Shown in pieces: positions 21,864 through 29,812 of a stretch of DNA of 64,000 nucleotides. A program made the translations under genes and the position numbers. The DNA comes from Paenarthrobacter ilicis. Its GTDB lineage: Bacteria > Actinomycetota > Actinomycetes > Actinomycetales > Micrococcaceae. The stretch is taken from positions 2,170,001 through 2,234,000 of the forward strand of contig NZ_JAFBCD010000001.1 in assembly GCF_016907545.1 (NCBI RefSeq), given 5' to 3'. The notes below the pieces were generated by a model. The model saw nothing but the letters and a program-made list of their open reading frames with translations, was not told the DNA's origin and ran no database searches. The first letter of the stretch is position 1, and each line of letters begins with the position of its first letter.

Positions 21864-22450
21864 TGTTGCAGTCCCCTCGTTGAAGAATTGGATTGGTGGC
21901 CGGAGTCATCCAACAGCGTTGGGGCACTGCTGGTTCCATGGGACTTCACGGGCGCCTCGACCAGGCGTCCGACGTCCATACCTCTGGCTTTTTGCATCTC
22001 AATTGCGTGCTGGAGTATTCCGGCAGCGGCAACCTGATCAACCACTTTACGGTGATTCCTGCTGCTCATGCCAGCTTCGTGAAGGTTGCGGTGCGCCGTA
22101 ACGGTTGTTAAACGCTCATCCACCAGCAAAACCGGGACGTTCGCTCCGGAGCGAAGGAGCTCGTCGGCAAGCAGCTCTGCATACTCCGTGGCCATGCGCG
22201 CGGAGGCCCGCTCCTCACCTTTCATGGTGCGCGGCAGACCCACAAAGATCTGCACTGCCGGGAGCTCCAGCGCATGCTTTACGACCACCCGCACGTCGGT
22301 ATTCTTTTTGGCGTTCCGGGTCACCGTCTTGAAGGGTGTGGCCAGGATCCCGTCAGGATCACAGATGGCAAGGCCAACCCTGACGGTGCCGACGTCTACC
22401 CCCAGTTTGATACCCCGGGGGTAGGCGTCACTGCTTGTACCGTCGGTCAC
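21860..22450 (-). CDS. ruvX: RuvX/YqgF family Holliday-junction resolvase-like / pre-16S rRNA nuclease
   Basis: RNase H-fold protein; family members process the 5' end of 16S rRNA and some cut Holliday junctions. 196 residues with the first acidic residue in LGVDVGTVRVGLAICD, VGLPRTMKGE, the second in VLLVDERLTT and a C-terminal catalytic region KVVDQVAAAGILQ. A serine-rich extension (residues 170-196) follows the domain. GTG start 2 nt after the alaS stop; its own stop overlaps mltG (GTGA). The alaS-ruvX-mltG order is standard in actinobacteria. Confidence 0.95.
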   Translation of the reverse strand: MTDGTSSDAYPRGIKLGVDVGTVRVGLAICDPDGILATPFKTVTRNAKKNTDVRVVVKHALELPAVQIFVGLPRTMKGEERASARMATEYAELLADELLRSGANVPVLLVDERLTTVTAHRNLHEAGMSSRNHRKVVDQVAAAGILQHAIEMQKARGMDVGRLVEAPVKSHGTSSAPTLLDDSGHQSNSSTRGLQQ

Positions 22451-22452
22451 CG

Positions 22453-25131
22453 TCAGCGCTTGGCTATCGCATCCACCACCGCTGTGAGGGCCTCAGAGAC
22501 CTTCCCAGCGTCGGTGCCGCCGCCTTGGGCGACGTCGTCCTTGCCGCCACCGCCGCCGCCGAGGATGCCTGCGGCCAAGCGGACCAAGGCACCGGCCTTG
22601 ACTCCAGCTTCACGGGCAGCTTCATTGGTGGCGATCAGAATAACCGGACGATCATTGCTGACACCGGCAACAGCCACCGTGGATGCTTCGGAACCCAAGC
22701 GGTTGCGCAGGTCGAGGGCCAGGTTCCGCAGGTCATCGGCACCTCCCACCTGGCCGGCGTCGTGGGCCACAACCCGGACACCGGCAGCATCCTTTGCCGT
22801 ACCCACAAGGTTGGCGGCCGCAGCTGCCAGTTGTTCCTTGCGGAGGCGATCCAGCTCCTTCTCAGTGGCCTTGAGCTTGCTCAACGTGCTCGAGATGCGG
22901 TCTGCCAGTTGCCCGGAGGGCACCTTCAGCAGGTCCGTCAGCTCGCTGACCAACGCACGCTCGGCAGCAAGGTGGCGGAAGGCATCCAAGCCAACAAAAG
23001 CTTCAACACGGCGGTTTCCTGAGCCAACGGACTGTTCGCCCAACAGCGACAGGCTGCCGATCAACGACGTGTTGGACACGTGGGTTCCACCACACAGCTC
23101 ACGGGACCAGGCGCCGTCGATCTCCACGACCCGGACTTCGCTGCCGTAGTTCTCGCCGAACAGCGCCATGGCTCCCAGGGCTTTCGCTTCCGCCAGGCCC
23201 ATGACCTTGGTGTCCACCCGGAAGTTGTTCCGGATGGCGATGTTGGCAACCTCTTCAACCTCCGAGCGGGTGGCTGTGCTCAAACCTTCACCCCAGGCGA
23301 AGTCGAAGCGCAGGTAACCGGCCTTGTTGTACGAGCCACGCTGGGTGGCTTCCGGGCCAAGGATCTGGTGCAGGGCAGCGTGGACAATGTGGGTGCCGGT
23401 GTGCGCCTGCTCGGCAGCATGGCGACGTTCACGGTCGACGGCGGCGCGCACCAACGCGTCGGAACCAATCTCACCTTCGCGGACAATCGCCTTGTGCACG
23501 CTCAGGCCCTTGATGGGTCGCTGGACGTCCAGGACCTCCACCACGAACCCGTCACCGGTGATGAGGCCGGTGTCAGCAGACTGGCCGCCTGCCTCCGCGT
23601 AGAACGGGGTCTCGTTAAGGACAAGCTCGATTTCCTCGCCGGTGGAAGCCTGGGCTACCGGCCGGCCGCCACTGACGATGCCGCGGACCTTAGCTTCACC
23701 TTCAAGTTCGGTGTAGCCGGTAAAGACTGTCTCGCCCTTGCCCAGCAGCTCCTGGTAGGCGCTGAGATCGGCGTGGCCACCCTTCTTGCCCTTGGCATCG
23801 GCCTGGGCACGCTGACGCTGCTCAAGCATCAGGGAGCGGAACCCTGCCTCGTCAACCTTGAGGCCGGCCTCTTCCGCCATTTCCAACGTGAGGTCGATCG
23901 GGAAGCCGTACGTATCGTGGAGAGCGAAGGCATCGGCGCCGGACAGCGGAACTCCGGCAGCCTTGGACTCGGCCACTGCATCCTCAAGACGGGCCGTGCC
24001 CGAGGCAATGGTGCGAAGGAACGCCTTCTCTTCGGCGTAGGCAATCCGGCTGATACGGGCGAAGTCGGTCTCCACAATCGGGTAGACGCCCTTCATGGCG
24101 TCACGGGACGCCGGCAGGAGGTCAGGCAGGCATGCGGTCTCCACGCCCAAAAGGCGCATTGCTCGAACAGCACGGCGGATCAGGCGGCGCAAAACATAGC
24201 CACGGCCTTCATTGGAGGGAGCCACGCCATCGGCGATCAGCATCAAAGCCGAACGGATATGGTCGGCCACTACCCGCATGCGGACGTCATCGGTGTGGTG
24301 GGGATCTTCAGGGGTTTCGGCGGAGGTGTACTCGCGACCGGACAATTCAGCTGCTTTGTCGATCACCGGACGGACCTGATCGGTTTCGTACATGTTCTCG
24401 ACACCCTGCAGGATCATTGCAAGGCGTTCCATGCCCAGGCCGGTGTCAATGTTCTTGTTGGGCAATTCGCCCACGATGTCGAAGTCAACCTTGGACCGGA
24501 CATTTTCGATCTGGTACTGCATGAACACCAGGTTCCAGATTTCGATGTAGCGGGTTTCGTCGGCCAGGGGGCCACCCTCAATGCCGTAGGCCGGTCCACG
24601 GTCATAGTAGATCTCCGAGCAGGGACCTGCGGGACCCGGCTGGCCGGTGTGCCAGTAGTTGTCCGACTTCCCCATGCGCTGGATGCGCTCGGCCGGGATC
24701 CCGGTGTTCTTGAGCCAAAGGTCCTTGGCTTCGTCGTCCTCCTCGTAGACCGTCACCCACAGGCGCTCGGCAGGGAGTCCGTAACCGCCGTCGTCGACGC
24801 TGCTGGTGAGCAGTTCGAAAGCAAACTTGATGGCGTCTTCCTTGAAGTAATCCCCAAAGGAGAAGTTGCCGCACATCTGGAAGAACGTTCCGTGGCGGGC
24901 CGTCTTTCCCACTTCCTCGATATCACCGGTGCGGATGCATTTCTGCACGCTGGTGGCACGGCTGTAGGGAGGCTCTTCGCGCGCCGTGAGGTAGGGAATG
25001 AACGGCACCATACCGGCCACAGTGAAGAGAAGGGACGGGTCGCTGGAAACGAGCGACGCGGAGGGAACTGCGGTGTGGCCCTTCTTGACAAAAAAGTCCA
25101 CCCAGCGTTTGGTGATCTCCTGCGACTTCAT
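22453..25131 (-). CDS. alaS: Alanine-tRNA ligase
   Basis: Charges tRNA-Ala and clears Ser/Gly mischarging. 892 residues from the ATG at 25131, which gives the standard N-terminus MKSQEITKRWVDFFVKKGH; the upstream open frame (to 25167) is not used. Domains in order: class II catalytic core (1-about 250, with RHGTFFQMCGNFSFGDYF), tRNA-recognition helices, editing domain with the zinc motif HTGTHIVHAAL and CGGTHVSNT (about 570-690), and the C-Ala domain with a glycine run (AAGILGGGGGGKDDVAQGGG) before the end. The ribosome site is weak. Cotranscribed with ruvX, mltG and aro genes. Confidence 0.97.
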   Translation of the reverse strand: MKSQEITKRWVDFFVKKGHTAVPSASLVSSDPSLLFTVAGMVPFIPYLTAREEPPYSRATSVQKCIRTGDIEEVGKTARHGTFFQMCGNFSFGDYFKEDAIKFAFELLTSSVDDGGYGLPAERLWVTVYEEDDEAKDLWLKNTGIPAERIQRMGKSDNYWHTGQPGPAGPCSEIYYDRGPAYGIEGGPLADETRYIEIWNLVFMQYQIENVRSKVDFDIVGELPNKNIDTGLGMERLAMILQGVENMYETDQVRPVIDKAAELSGREYTSAETPEDPHHTDDVRMRVVADHIRSALMLIADGVAPSNEGRGYVLRRLIRRAVRAMRLLGVETACLPDLLPASRDAMKGVYPIVETDFARISRIAYAEEKAFLRTIASGTARLEDAVAESKAAGVPLSGADAFALHDTYGFPIDLTLEMAEEAGLKVDEAGFRSLMLEQRQRAQADAKGKKGGHADLSAYQELLGKGETVFTGYTELEGEAKVRGIVSGGRPVAQASTGEEIELVLNETPFYAEAGGQSADTGLITGDGFVVEVLDVQRPIKGLSVHKAIVREGEIGSDALVRAAVDRERRHAAEQAHTGTHIVHAALHQILGPEATQRGSYNKAGYLRFDFAWGEGLSTATRSEVEEVANIAIRNNFRVDTKVMGLAEAKALGAMALFGENYGSEVRVVEIDGAWSRELCGGTHVSNTSLIGSLSLLGEQSVGSGNRRVEAFVGLDAFRHLAAERALVSELTDLLKVPSGQLADRISSTLSKLKATEKELDRLRKEQLAAAAANLVGTAKDAAGVRVVAHDAGQVGGADDLRNLALDLRNRLGSEASTVAVAGVSNDRPVILIATNEAAREAGVKAGALVRLAAGILGGGGGGKDDVAQGGGTDAGKVSEALTAVVDAIAKR

Positions 25132-25245
25132 TAGCTGATTACTTACCCTTCTCAATTCACTGCACACGATGTGCGCGGACCGGCTGATGCCGTTCCGCAG
25201 CTTTCCATTCTGCCCTGTTGAGGGCGCTGGGGCGAACCGCTCCAG

Positions 25246-25479
25246 CTACCGCCGGCCGGCTCCAGCGTCGTCAGCGATGCCCAGGGCGGTCCTGAGATCT
25301 TCTTCGCGCTGGTGCATACCGGAGCGCACGGCGTCGGCAAAATCAAACAGGCCATCGGCCATCCGGCCCACTGCCCTGTTCAGGCCTTCCGGACCCAAAT
25401 TGGCCTGTGCCTGGTTGACCTTGCGGAAGGCGATGACTCCAATGGCCACGCCAATGCCCATCCAAACAATTCTTTTCAT
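25246..25479 (-). CDS. Small membrane-anchored protein, DUF6167-like
   Basis: 77 residues: an N-terminal hydrophobic helix (MKRIVWMGIGVAIGVIAF) followed by an amphipathic helical domain (AVGRMADGLFDFADAVRSGMHQREEDLRTALG). The pattern matches the actinobacterial DUF6167 family that often sits just upstream of alaS. GGGAGA provides a ribosome site. It lies 17 bp after the DUF948 gene and 114 bp before alaS. Function unknown; the shared placement with alaS may only reflect transcription. Confidence 0.8.
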   Translation of the reverse strand: MKRIVWMGIGVAIGVIAFRKVNQAQANLGPEGLNRAVGRMADGLFDFADAVRSGMHQREEDLRTALGIADDAGAGRR

Positions 25480-25496
25480 GGGTTTCTCCCGTTGAT

Positions 25497-25871
25497 TCAG
25501 CGGCTGCGGCGGCCGGAGGAAGGTGTGCGACGGTTGGCGAACGCAGTCCGGACGCCGTAACTGAAAGCGGCAACCTTGATCAGCGGCGAGCCAACGGTGG
25601 CAGCCACCAAGGACGAGAGGGCCGAGATGTTGGCCGAAGCATCCGAAACGTTCGAGGCGATGCCATCGACCTTTTTCAGCTGCTGGTTGGTGGTGGTGAC
25701 CGTGGCGGTCACTTCGTCCATCAGGGGCGTGGCACCGTCGCTGATGGATCGGATGGAGGTGCGGACTTCATCAAAGACGCCGCCCAGCTTAAGGATGGGC
25801 ACGGCCAAAAGCACCACAAGAAGCGCGAACACTCCCGCTGCGATGAGGCCGGCGATGTCGCCACCAGACAT
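25497..25871 (-). CDS. DUF948 domain membrane protein
   Basis: 124 residues: short N-terminus, one membrane helix (IAGLIAAGVFALLVVLLAVPIL), then a coiled-coil-like segment with regularly spaced hydrophobics (VFDEVRTSIRSISDGATPLMDEVTATV). DUF948 proteins are small, widespread, and of unknown function, often called general stress-like in Firmicutes. The ATG has AGGAG upstream. It heads the DUF948-DUF6167-alaS-ruvX-mltG-aro group and follows the rpsD terminator. Confidence 0.82.
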   Translation of the reverse strand: MSGGDIAGLIAAGVFALLVVLLAVPILKLGGVFDEVRTSIRSISDGATPLMDEVTATVTTTNQQLKKVDGIASNVSDASANISALSSLVAATVGSPLIKVAAFSYGVRTAFANRRTPSSGRRSR

Positions 25872-25980
25872 AGAACTCTTCTCCTAGGATCGTTGCGCTG
25901 CCCTGCACCCTCCGGGTAGTCCGGAATTTGGGCAAGGCCTCCCCAGTACCTTACCCAGAAGGACTGGTAGCTTACAGACA

Positions 25981-26012
25981 AAGAAGCCCGTGGCGGTTGC
26001 CACGGGCTTCTT
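25981..26012 (-). terminator. rpsD terminator
   Basis: Perfect 14-base arms (AAGAAGCCCGTGGC at 25981-25994; complement at 25999-26012) with a GGTT loop, 20 bp after the rpsD stop. On the minus strand the stem ends in TTCTT followed by TGTCTG, a modest U-tract. Confidence 0.85.
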
Positions 26013-26031
26013 CGTTGTGCGCTGCTTTTAT

Positions 26032-26652
26032 TTAGCGTGCGTAGAATTCGACGACGAGCTGCTCTTCGCAGATCACGGGGACCTCAGAGCGCTTGGGGCG
26101 ACGAACCAGGCGAGCCTGCAGGGCGTCAATCTTGACATCCAGGTAAGCCGGTACGTTATTCAGCACGTGTGCGCCGGCGGCTGCCACCTGGAACGGGGGC
26201 ATGACCTCGGAGCGGCTGTGAACGTGGATGAGCTGGCCTTCGCCGACGCGGAAGGACGGGCGGTCCACGCGGACGCCGTCAACCATGATGTGGCGGTGGA
26301 CAACAAGCTGGCGTGCCTGTGCGATGGTGCGGGCGAAGCCTGCACGGAGCACCAGGGCGTCCAGACGCATCTCGAGCAGCTCAACCAGGTTTTCACCGGT
26401 GAGGCCCTTGGTGCGGCGTGCTTCTTCGAAGGCACGGGTCATCTGTGCTTCACGGATGCCGTACTGGGCGCGCAGACGCTGCTTTTCGCGCAGACGTACG
26501 GCGTAGTCGGAGTCCTGCTTCTTGCGGGCACGGCCATGCTCACCGGGGCCGTACGGGCGGCGCTCCATGTACTTGGCGGCCTTGGGGGTCAGAGCAATGC
26601 CGAGTGCACGCGAAAGGCGTGCGGTACGGCGAGCACGAGTGTTGTTAGCCAC
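26032..26652 (-). CDS. rpsD: 30S ribosomal protein S4, zinc-free form
   Basis: Primary 16S rRNA-binding protein that nucleates 30S assembly. 206 residues with the S4 RNA-binding domain in the middle (MRLDALVLRAGFARTIAQARQLVVHRHIMVDG) and the classic N-terminal RRTARLSRALG. The N-terminal zinc-binding cysteines of the C+ paralogue are absent: only one cysteine exists in the protein, near the C-terminus (VICEEQ). GTG start with GGAAGG upstream. It is monocistronic, between a 203-bp gap and its own terminator; that gap (26653-26855) holds no gene and presumably contains its promoter. Confidence 0.97.
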   Translation of the reverse strand: MANNTRARRTARLSRALGIALTPKAAKYMERRPYGPGEHGRARKKQDSDYAVRLREKQRLRAQYGIREAQMTRAFEEARRTKGLTGENLVELLEMRLDALVLRAGFARTIAQARQLVVHRHIMVDGVRVDRPSFRVGEGQLIHVHSRSEVMPPFQVAAAGAHVLNNVPAYLDVKIDALQARLVRRPKRSEVPVICEEQLVVEFYAR

Positions 26653-26855
26653 TTGTGTCCTTCCAATTACTGCGGTGTGTCAGTGTTACTGGCCTCCATC
26701 AGGGAGAGCATCGGCCAACCGCTGCCTCTTGCTACTAGCCCGGGCGCACAGCACTATGGAGAAAATCTTCAAGGGATTGTGCGTCGGGCCATGCCAGACA
26801 AGGATTCAGCTTACCACGTACCGGTGGTGGCTTGCCTCCGACTTCAGACCCGGCG

Positions 26856-28328
26856 TTACTCTCCGCGCACGATCCTGCGAAGCCTGTCCAGCCTGGCAGC
26901 AATGTCCCGTTCGGCACCGTTGTTGGTAGGCACGTAATAGTCCTTGCCCACAAGGTCATCAGGCGGGTACTGCTGCTGGGCCACTCCATGCGGCTCATCA
27001 TGGGCGTATTTGTAGCTTTTGCCGTGACCCAATTGCTTGGCCCCCGGATAATGCGCATCGCGTAAGTGCATGGGGATGCCGCCACCAAAACCGGCCCGGA
27101 CATCTGCGACTGCCTTGTTCAGCCCCATATAGGCGGCATTGGACTTGGGGGCGGTGGCCAAATGGACCACGGCTTCGGCCAGCACTATCCGGCCCTCCGG
27201 CATCCCGATCAGCTGCACGGCCTGGGCCGCTGCCACAGCGGTCTGCAAAGCCGTGGGATCGGCCATGCCAATGTCCTCCGCCGCGGAAATCACAATGCGC
27301 CGAGCCACGAACCTCGGGTCCTCGCCGGCTTCGAGCATGCGGGCCAGGTAGTGCAGGGCGGCGTCCACGTCCGAGCCCCTGATGGACTTGATGAACGCAC
27401 TGGCCACGTCATAATGCTGGTCACCGGCACGGTCATAGCGGACAGCAGCAGCATCAAGGGCCCGTTCCGTGTGGCGGAGTTCCACCAGCACGGGAGTGTC
27501 GGGGGCTTCATCACCGTCACCGCCGTCGGGGGCTTCGTCACCGCCGTCGGGGGCTTGGTCAACGTCACCGAAGGCGACTCCCGCAGCGGCTTCCAAGGCC
27601 GTCAATGCCCTGCGTGCATCACCTCCGGACAAACGGACCAAATGATCCAGCGCTTCCTCGCTCAAGGAAACCCGTCCGGCAAGGCCCCGCGCGTCCGCCA
27701 CGGCCTTCTGCAGCAAACCCGAAATGTCCTCATCCGTCAGTGGCTTCAGCGTCAGCAGCAGTGACCGCGACAGCAGGGGCGACACCACCGAGAACGACGG
27801 GTTCTCGGTGGTGGCGGCCACCAGCACCACCCAGCGGTTCTCAACGCCGGGCAGCAAGGCGTCCTGTTGTGCTTTGTTGAAACGATGGATCTCGTCCAGG
27901 AAAAGCACCGTGGTTTTCTTGTAGAGGTCGCGTGCCGTCAGGGCTTCGTCCATGACCCGCCGGACGTCCTTGACCCCGGCCGTGATAGCCGACAATTCAA
28001 CGAACTTCCTGCCGGGGCCCCGCGCGATCACGTGCGCCAGGGTTGTCTTTCCGGTTCCTGGTGGCCCCCACAGGATCACCGAACTGGGGCCGGCGGGTCC
28101 GGCCGCTTCAGCACCGGCGGCCAGTTGCCGGAGTGGAGAGCCCATGCCCAGCAAATGCTGTTGGCCCACGACGTCGTCCAGGGTACGTGGCCGCATCCGA
28201 ACGGCCAACGGGCTGCGCTGGGAGGCCATCCAGTGGGCATCCGAGGGTCCCCGGAGGGATTGCGTGGCGGCAGGCAGATCCTCTGACTCGTCGTCGTCGA
28301 CTGCACCGGCACCAAAGAGATCTTCCAC
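26856..28328 (-). CDS. rarA: Replication-associated recombination protein A (RarA/MgsA)
   Basis: AAA+ ATPase related to clamp loaders and WRNIP1 that acts at stalled forks. 490 residues: [16 protein letters not shown], Walker [10 protein letters not shown], Walker [11 protein letters not shown], sensor 1 ATTENPSFS, then the C-terminal tetramerisation domain ([25 protein letters not shown]). An acidic insertion ([21 protein letters not shown]) separates the AAA+ lid from the C-domain. Start is GTG with no ribosome site; TAGCCT ends 6 nt before it, so the transcript may be leaderless. It diverges from the VLRF1-like gene. Confidence 0.95.
   Translation of the reverse strand: MEDLFGAGAVDDDESEDLPAATQSLRGPSDAHWMASQRSPLAVRMRPRTLDDVVGQQHLLGMGSPLRQLAAGAEAAGPAGPSSVILWGPPGTGKTTLAHVIARGPGRKFVELSAITAGVKDVRRVMDEALTARDLYKKTTVLFLDEIHRFNKAQQDALLPGVENRWVVLVAATTENPSFSVVSPLLSRSLLLTLKPLTDEDISGLLQKAVADARGLAGRVSLSEEALDHLVRLSGGDARRALTALEAAAGVAFGDVDQAPDGGDEAPDGGDGDEAPDTPVLVELRHTERALDAAAVRYDRAGDQHYDVASAFIKSIRGSDVDAALHYLARMLEAGEDPRFVARRIVISAAEDIGMADPTALQTAVAAAQAVQLIGMPEGRIVLAEAVVHLATAPKSNAAYMGLNKAVADVRAGFGGGIPMHLRDAHYPGAKQLGHGKSYKYAHDEPHGVAQQQYPPDDLVGKDYYVPTNNGAERDIAARLDRLRRIVRGE
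27499..27567. repeat. Imperfect tandem repeats in rarA
   Basis: GTCGGGGGCTT recurs at 27499, 27526 and 27547 (spacing 27 then 21 bp) on the plus strand. In the minus-strand reading it encodes the acidic APDGGDE insertion of RarA. In frame throughout. Confidence 0.7.
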
Positions 28329-28369
28329 ATGGATAGGCTACTCATAGTTACTGCAAAGGAGACATTCCC

Positions 28370-28951
28370 GTGAACCGCCCAGCAACAGCCTCGCGGATGG
28401 CGATGGTTCCCGGCCCGCGGCTGTCCGGGTGGGTTGACCGTTTCAGGACCAGCCACGGTGCCGTCCACTCAGATTTTCACGAAGACAATCTGTTGTTGAC
28501 CGCTGCAGACGGCACCACTGCCTTGCTGAAGGCACCATGGCCGGTTGATGGGCGTCCGGGGCGGGGCTCCAACGACGTTGAACGCCTTGCCGCCATGGCG
28601 GGCCAGGAACGCGGGCTGGGACTGGTGCTGGTGCGGCGGGGCGGTTTCGCCCTGGCAGCCGCGAGCGGGCCCCTGATTTTGGCCTCTGCCACGGGGAAAC
28701 GGCATGAGGAGGCAAAGGTCACAGCCGGCCAAGCGGCTTCGCTTTTTGCCGGCAACAGGATTGAGTACATTGTGCCCGGCGGAGACCGTACTTTGGTGGA
28801 TCAGGTGCTGGCGCACCCCGCGCTCAAGGCCTTCGCGGGACGGACCCGGCTGGCCCTGCTGGACGTCCAGGAACCCAAAGCTGCCAATTTGGCCAAGGCT
28901 GCCGCCGACGCCTGCTCAGTGCGGATCACGGTCAGCGATCCACGCAACTAG
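28370..28951 (+). CDS. Actinobacterial Vms1-like release-factor (acVLRF1) relative, apparently lacking the catalytic loop
   Basis: 193 residues. The layout matches the acVLRF1 family of peptidyl-tRNA hydrolases related to Vms1/ANKZF1 ribosome-rescue factors: an N-terminal PGPRLSGWVDRF, LLLTAADGTTA, LVLVRRGGFALA, then VPGGDRTLVDQVLAHPALKAF and LLDVQEPKAANL. From memory, active members carry a Gly/Ser/Gln-rich basic loop before the VxGGD block. Here that stretch is short (SATGKRHEEAKVTAG) and the loop is not evident, so this copy may be inactive or divergent. GTG start, AGGAG 8 nt upstream. It diverges from rarA and its stop overlaps the opposing GNAT stop. Confidence 0.65.
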   Translation: MNRPATASRMAMVPGPRLSGWVDRFRTSHGAVHSDFHEDNLLLTAADGTTALLKAPWPVDGRPGRGSNDVERLAAMAGQERGLGLVLVRRGGFALAAASGPLILASATGKRHEEAKVTAGQAASLFAGNRIEYIVPGGDRTLVDQVLAHPALKAFAGRTRLALLDVQEPKAANLAKAAADACSVRITVSDPRN

Positions 28952-29727
28952 CAGCCGCTTGGACCCCGGGTCAGCGGTGCCTGGCGGTACAAGTAGCTTC
29001 CGTGGTCCACGAAACCCGCATTGGCATACAGGCTGCGGGCCCCGTCATTCGCCTGGGTCACCAGAAGCCACAGACCCTCCAGCCTCCTCGCCGCGCTTTC
29101 CCGCAGGAGTGCGGACAGGACCTGGGAGCCGTAACCGCGGCGCCGATGATGTAGCGAGGTAGCCATTCCATAGATACCGCCCCAACCGTCCACCAAGGCT
29201 AGGCGTCCGACGGCGGCGGGAACGCCGTCGTCGTCCCTCACCAGTGCATACACGGCAGGGCAGCCGGCCAGGATGCGGCGGGCGACGGCGAGTTCCGCGT
29301 CGCCTCCACGGCCATCGACGGCCCACCACACGTCGATCCACTCGGACGAAGGATCGGCCGAGAGCTCAACACCCGCGCCCGGGCCGTCCGCCGGAAGATC
29401 CGTGATGCCCCTGACCATGATGCTGGTTTCCGACTGCCGGCTGAAACCCTGAAGGTCCAACACGGCGTTCAGCGCAGCCGTCCTGTGGTCCTCGACGATC
29501 TGGAAAATGAGCGGCAACCGCCGTTTGCGGTACCAAGCCGATGCTTCCTTCACAGACCGGCTGATGTGGGGCTGCACGGTGGTCTGCCCCGCGTGCCGGG
29601 GCCACACTGAATTGGCCCGTTGGGTGACACCGTTGGACGCCCGGAGCACCCACTCCCCCGTGTCTTCCGACTCCACGGCAGGCCACGCCCTGTCCATGAG
29701 AAATTCCAAGTGCTCCTGATCCAGCAC
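28948..29727 (-). CDS. GNAT family N-acetyltransferase
   Basis: 259 residues. The C-terminal GNAT domain shows the acetyl-CoA motif RRRGYGSQVLSALL followed by LWLLVTQANDGARSLYANAGF, typical of motif A and B. The N-terminal half (DRAWPAVESEDTGEWVLRAS, SSIMV-like strand) resembles the degenerate first domain of tandem GNAT proteins. I take the GTG at 29727 (AAAGGA just upstream) over the longer open frame to 29802, which runs into the aspS terminator. Substrate unknown. Its TAG overlaps the TAG of the convergent VLRF1-like gene within CTAG. Confidence 0.85.
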   Translation of the reverse strand: MLDQEHLEFLMDRAWPAVESEDTGEWVLRASNGVTQRANSVWPRHAGQTTVQPHISRSVKEASAWYRKRRLPLIFQIVEDHRTAALNAVLDLQGFSRQSETSIMVRGITDLPADGPGAGVELSADPSSEWIDVWWAVDGRGGDAELAVARRILAGCPAVYALVRDDDGVPAAVGRLALVDGWGGIYGMATSLHHRRRGYGSQVLSALLRESAARRLEGLWLLVTQANDGARSLYANAGFVDHGSYLYRQAPLTRGPSGC

Positions 29728-29772
29728 GGACGTTCCTTTCTGGCTGAAATGCATCAGTTGCTGCAAAGACAG

Positions 29773-29804
29773 CAATGGCCCTCCACGGAAGTGGAGGGCC
29801 ATTG
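29773..29804 (-). terminator. aspS terminator
   Basis: Perfect 14-base arms (CAATGGCCCTCCAC at 29773-29786 and its complement at 29791-29804) with a GGAA loop, 8 bp after the aspS stop. U-tract is weak (GTCTTTG). Confidence 0.8.
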
Positions 29805-29812
29805 GCGGGGTG

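Noticed and set aside
23080..25134. 684-codon open frame on the plus strand
   Set aside because: Mirror of alaS. Its composition follows from the alaS codons and it has no family motifs.
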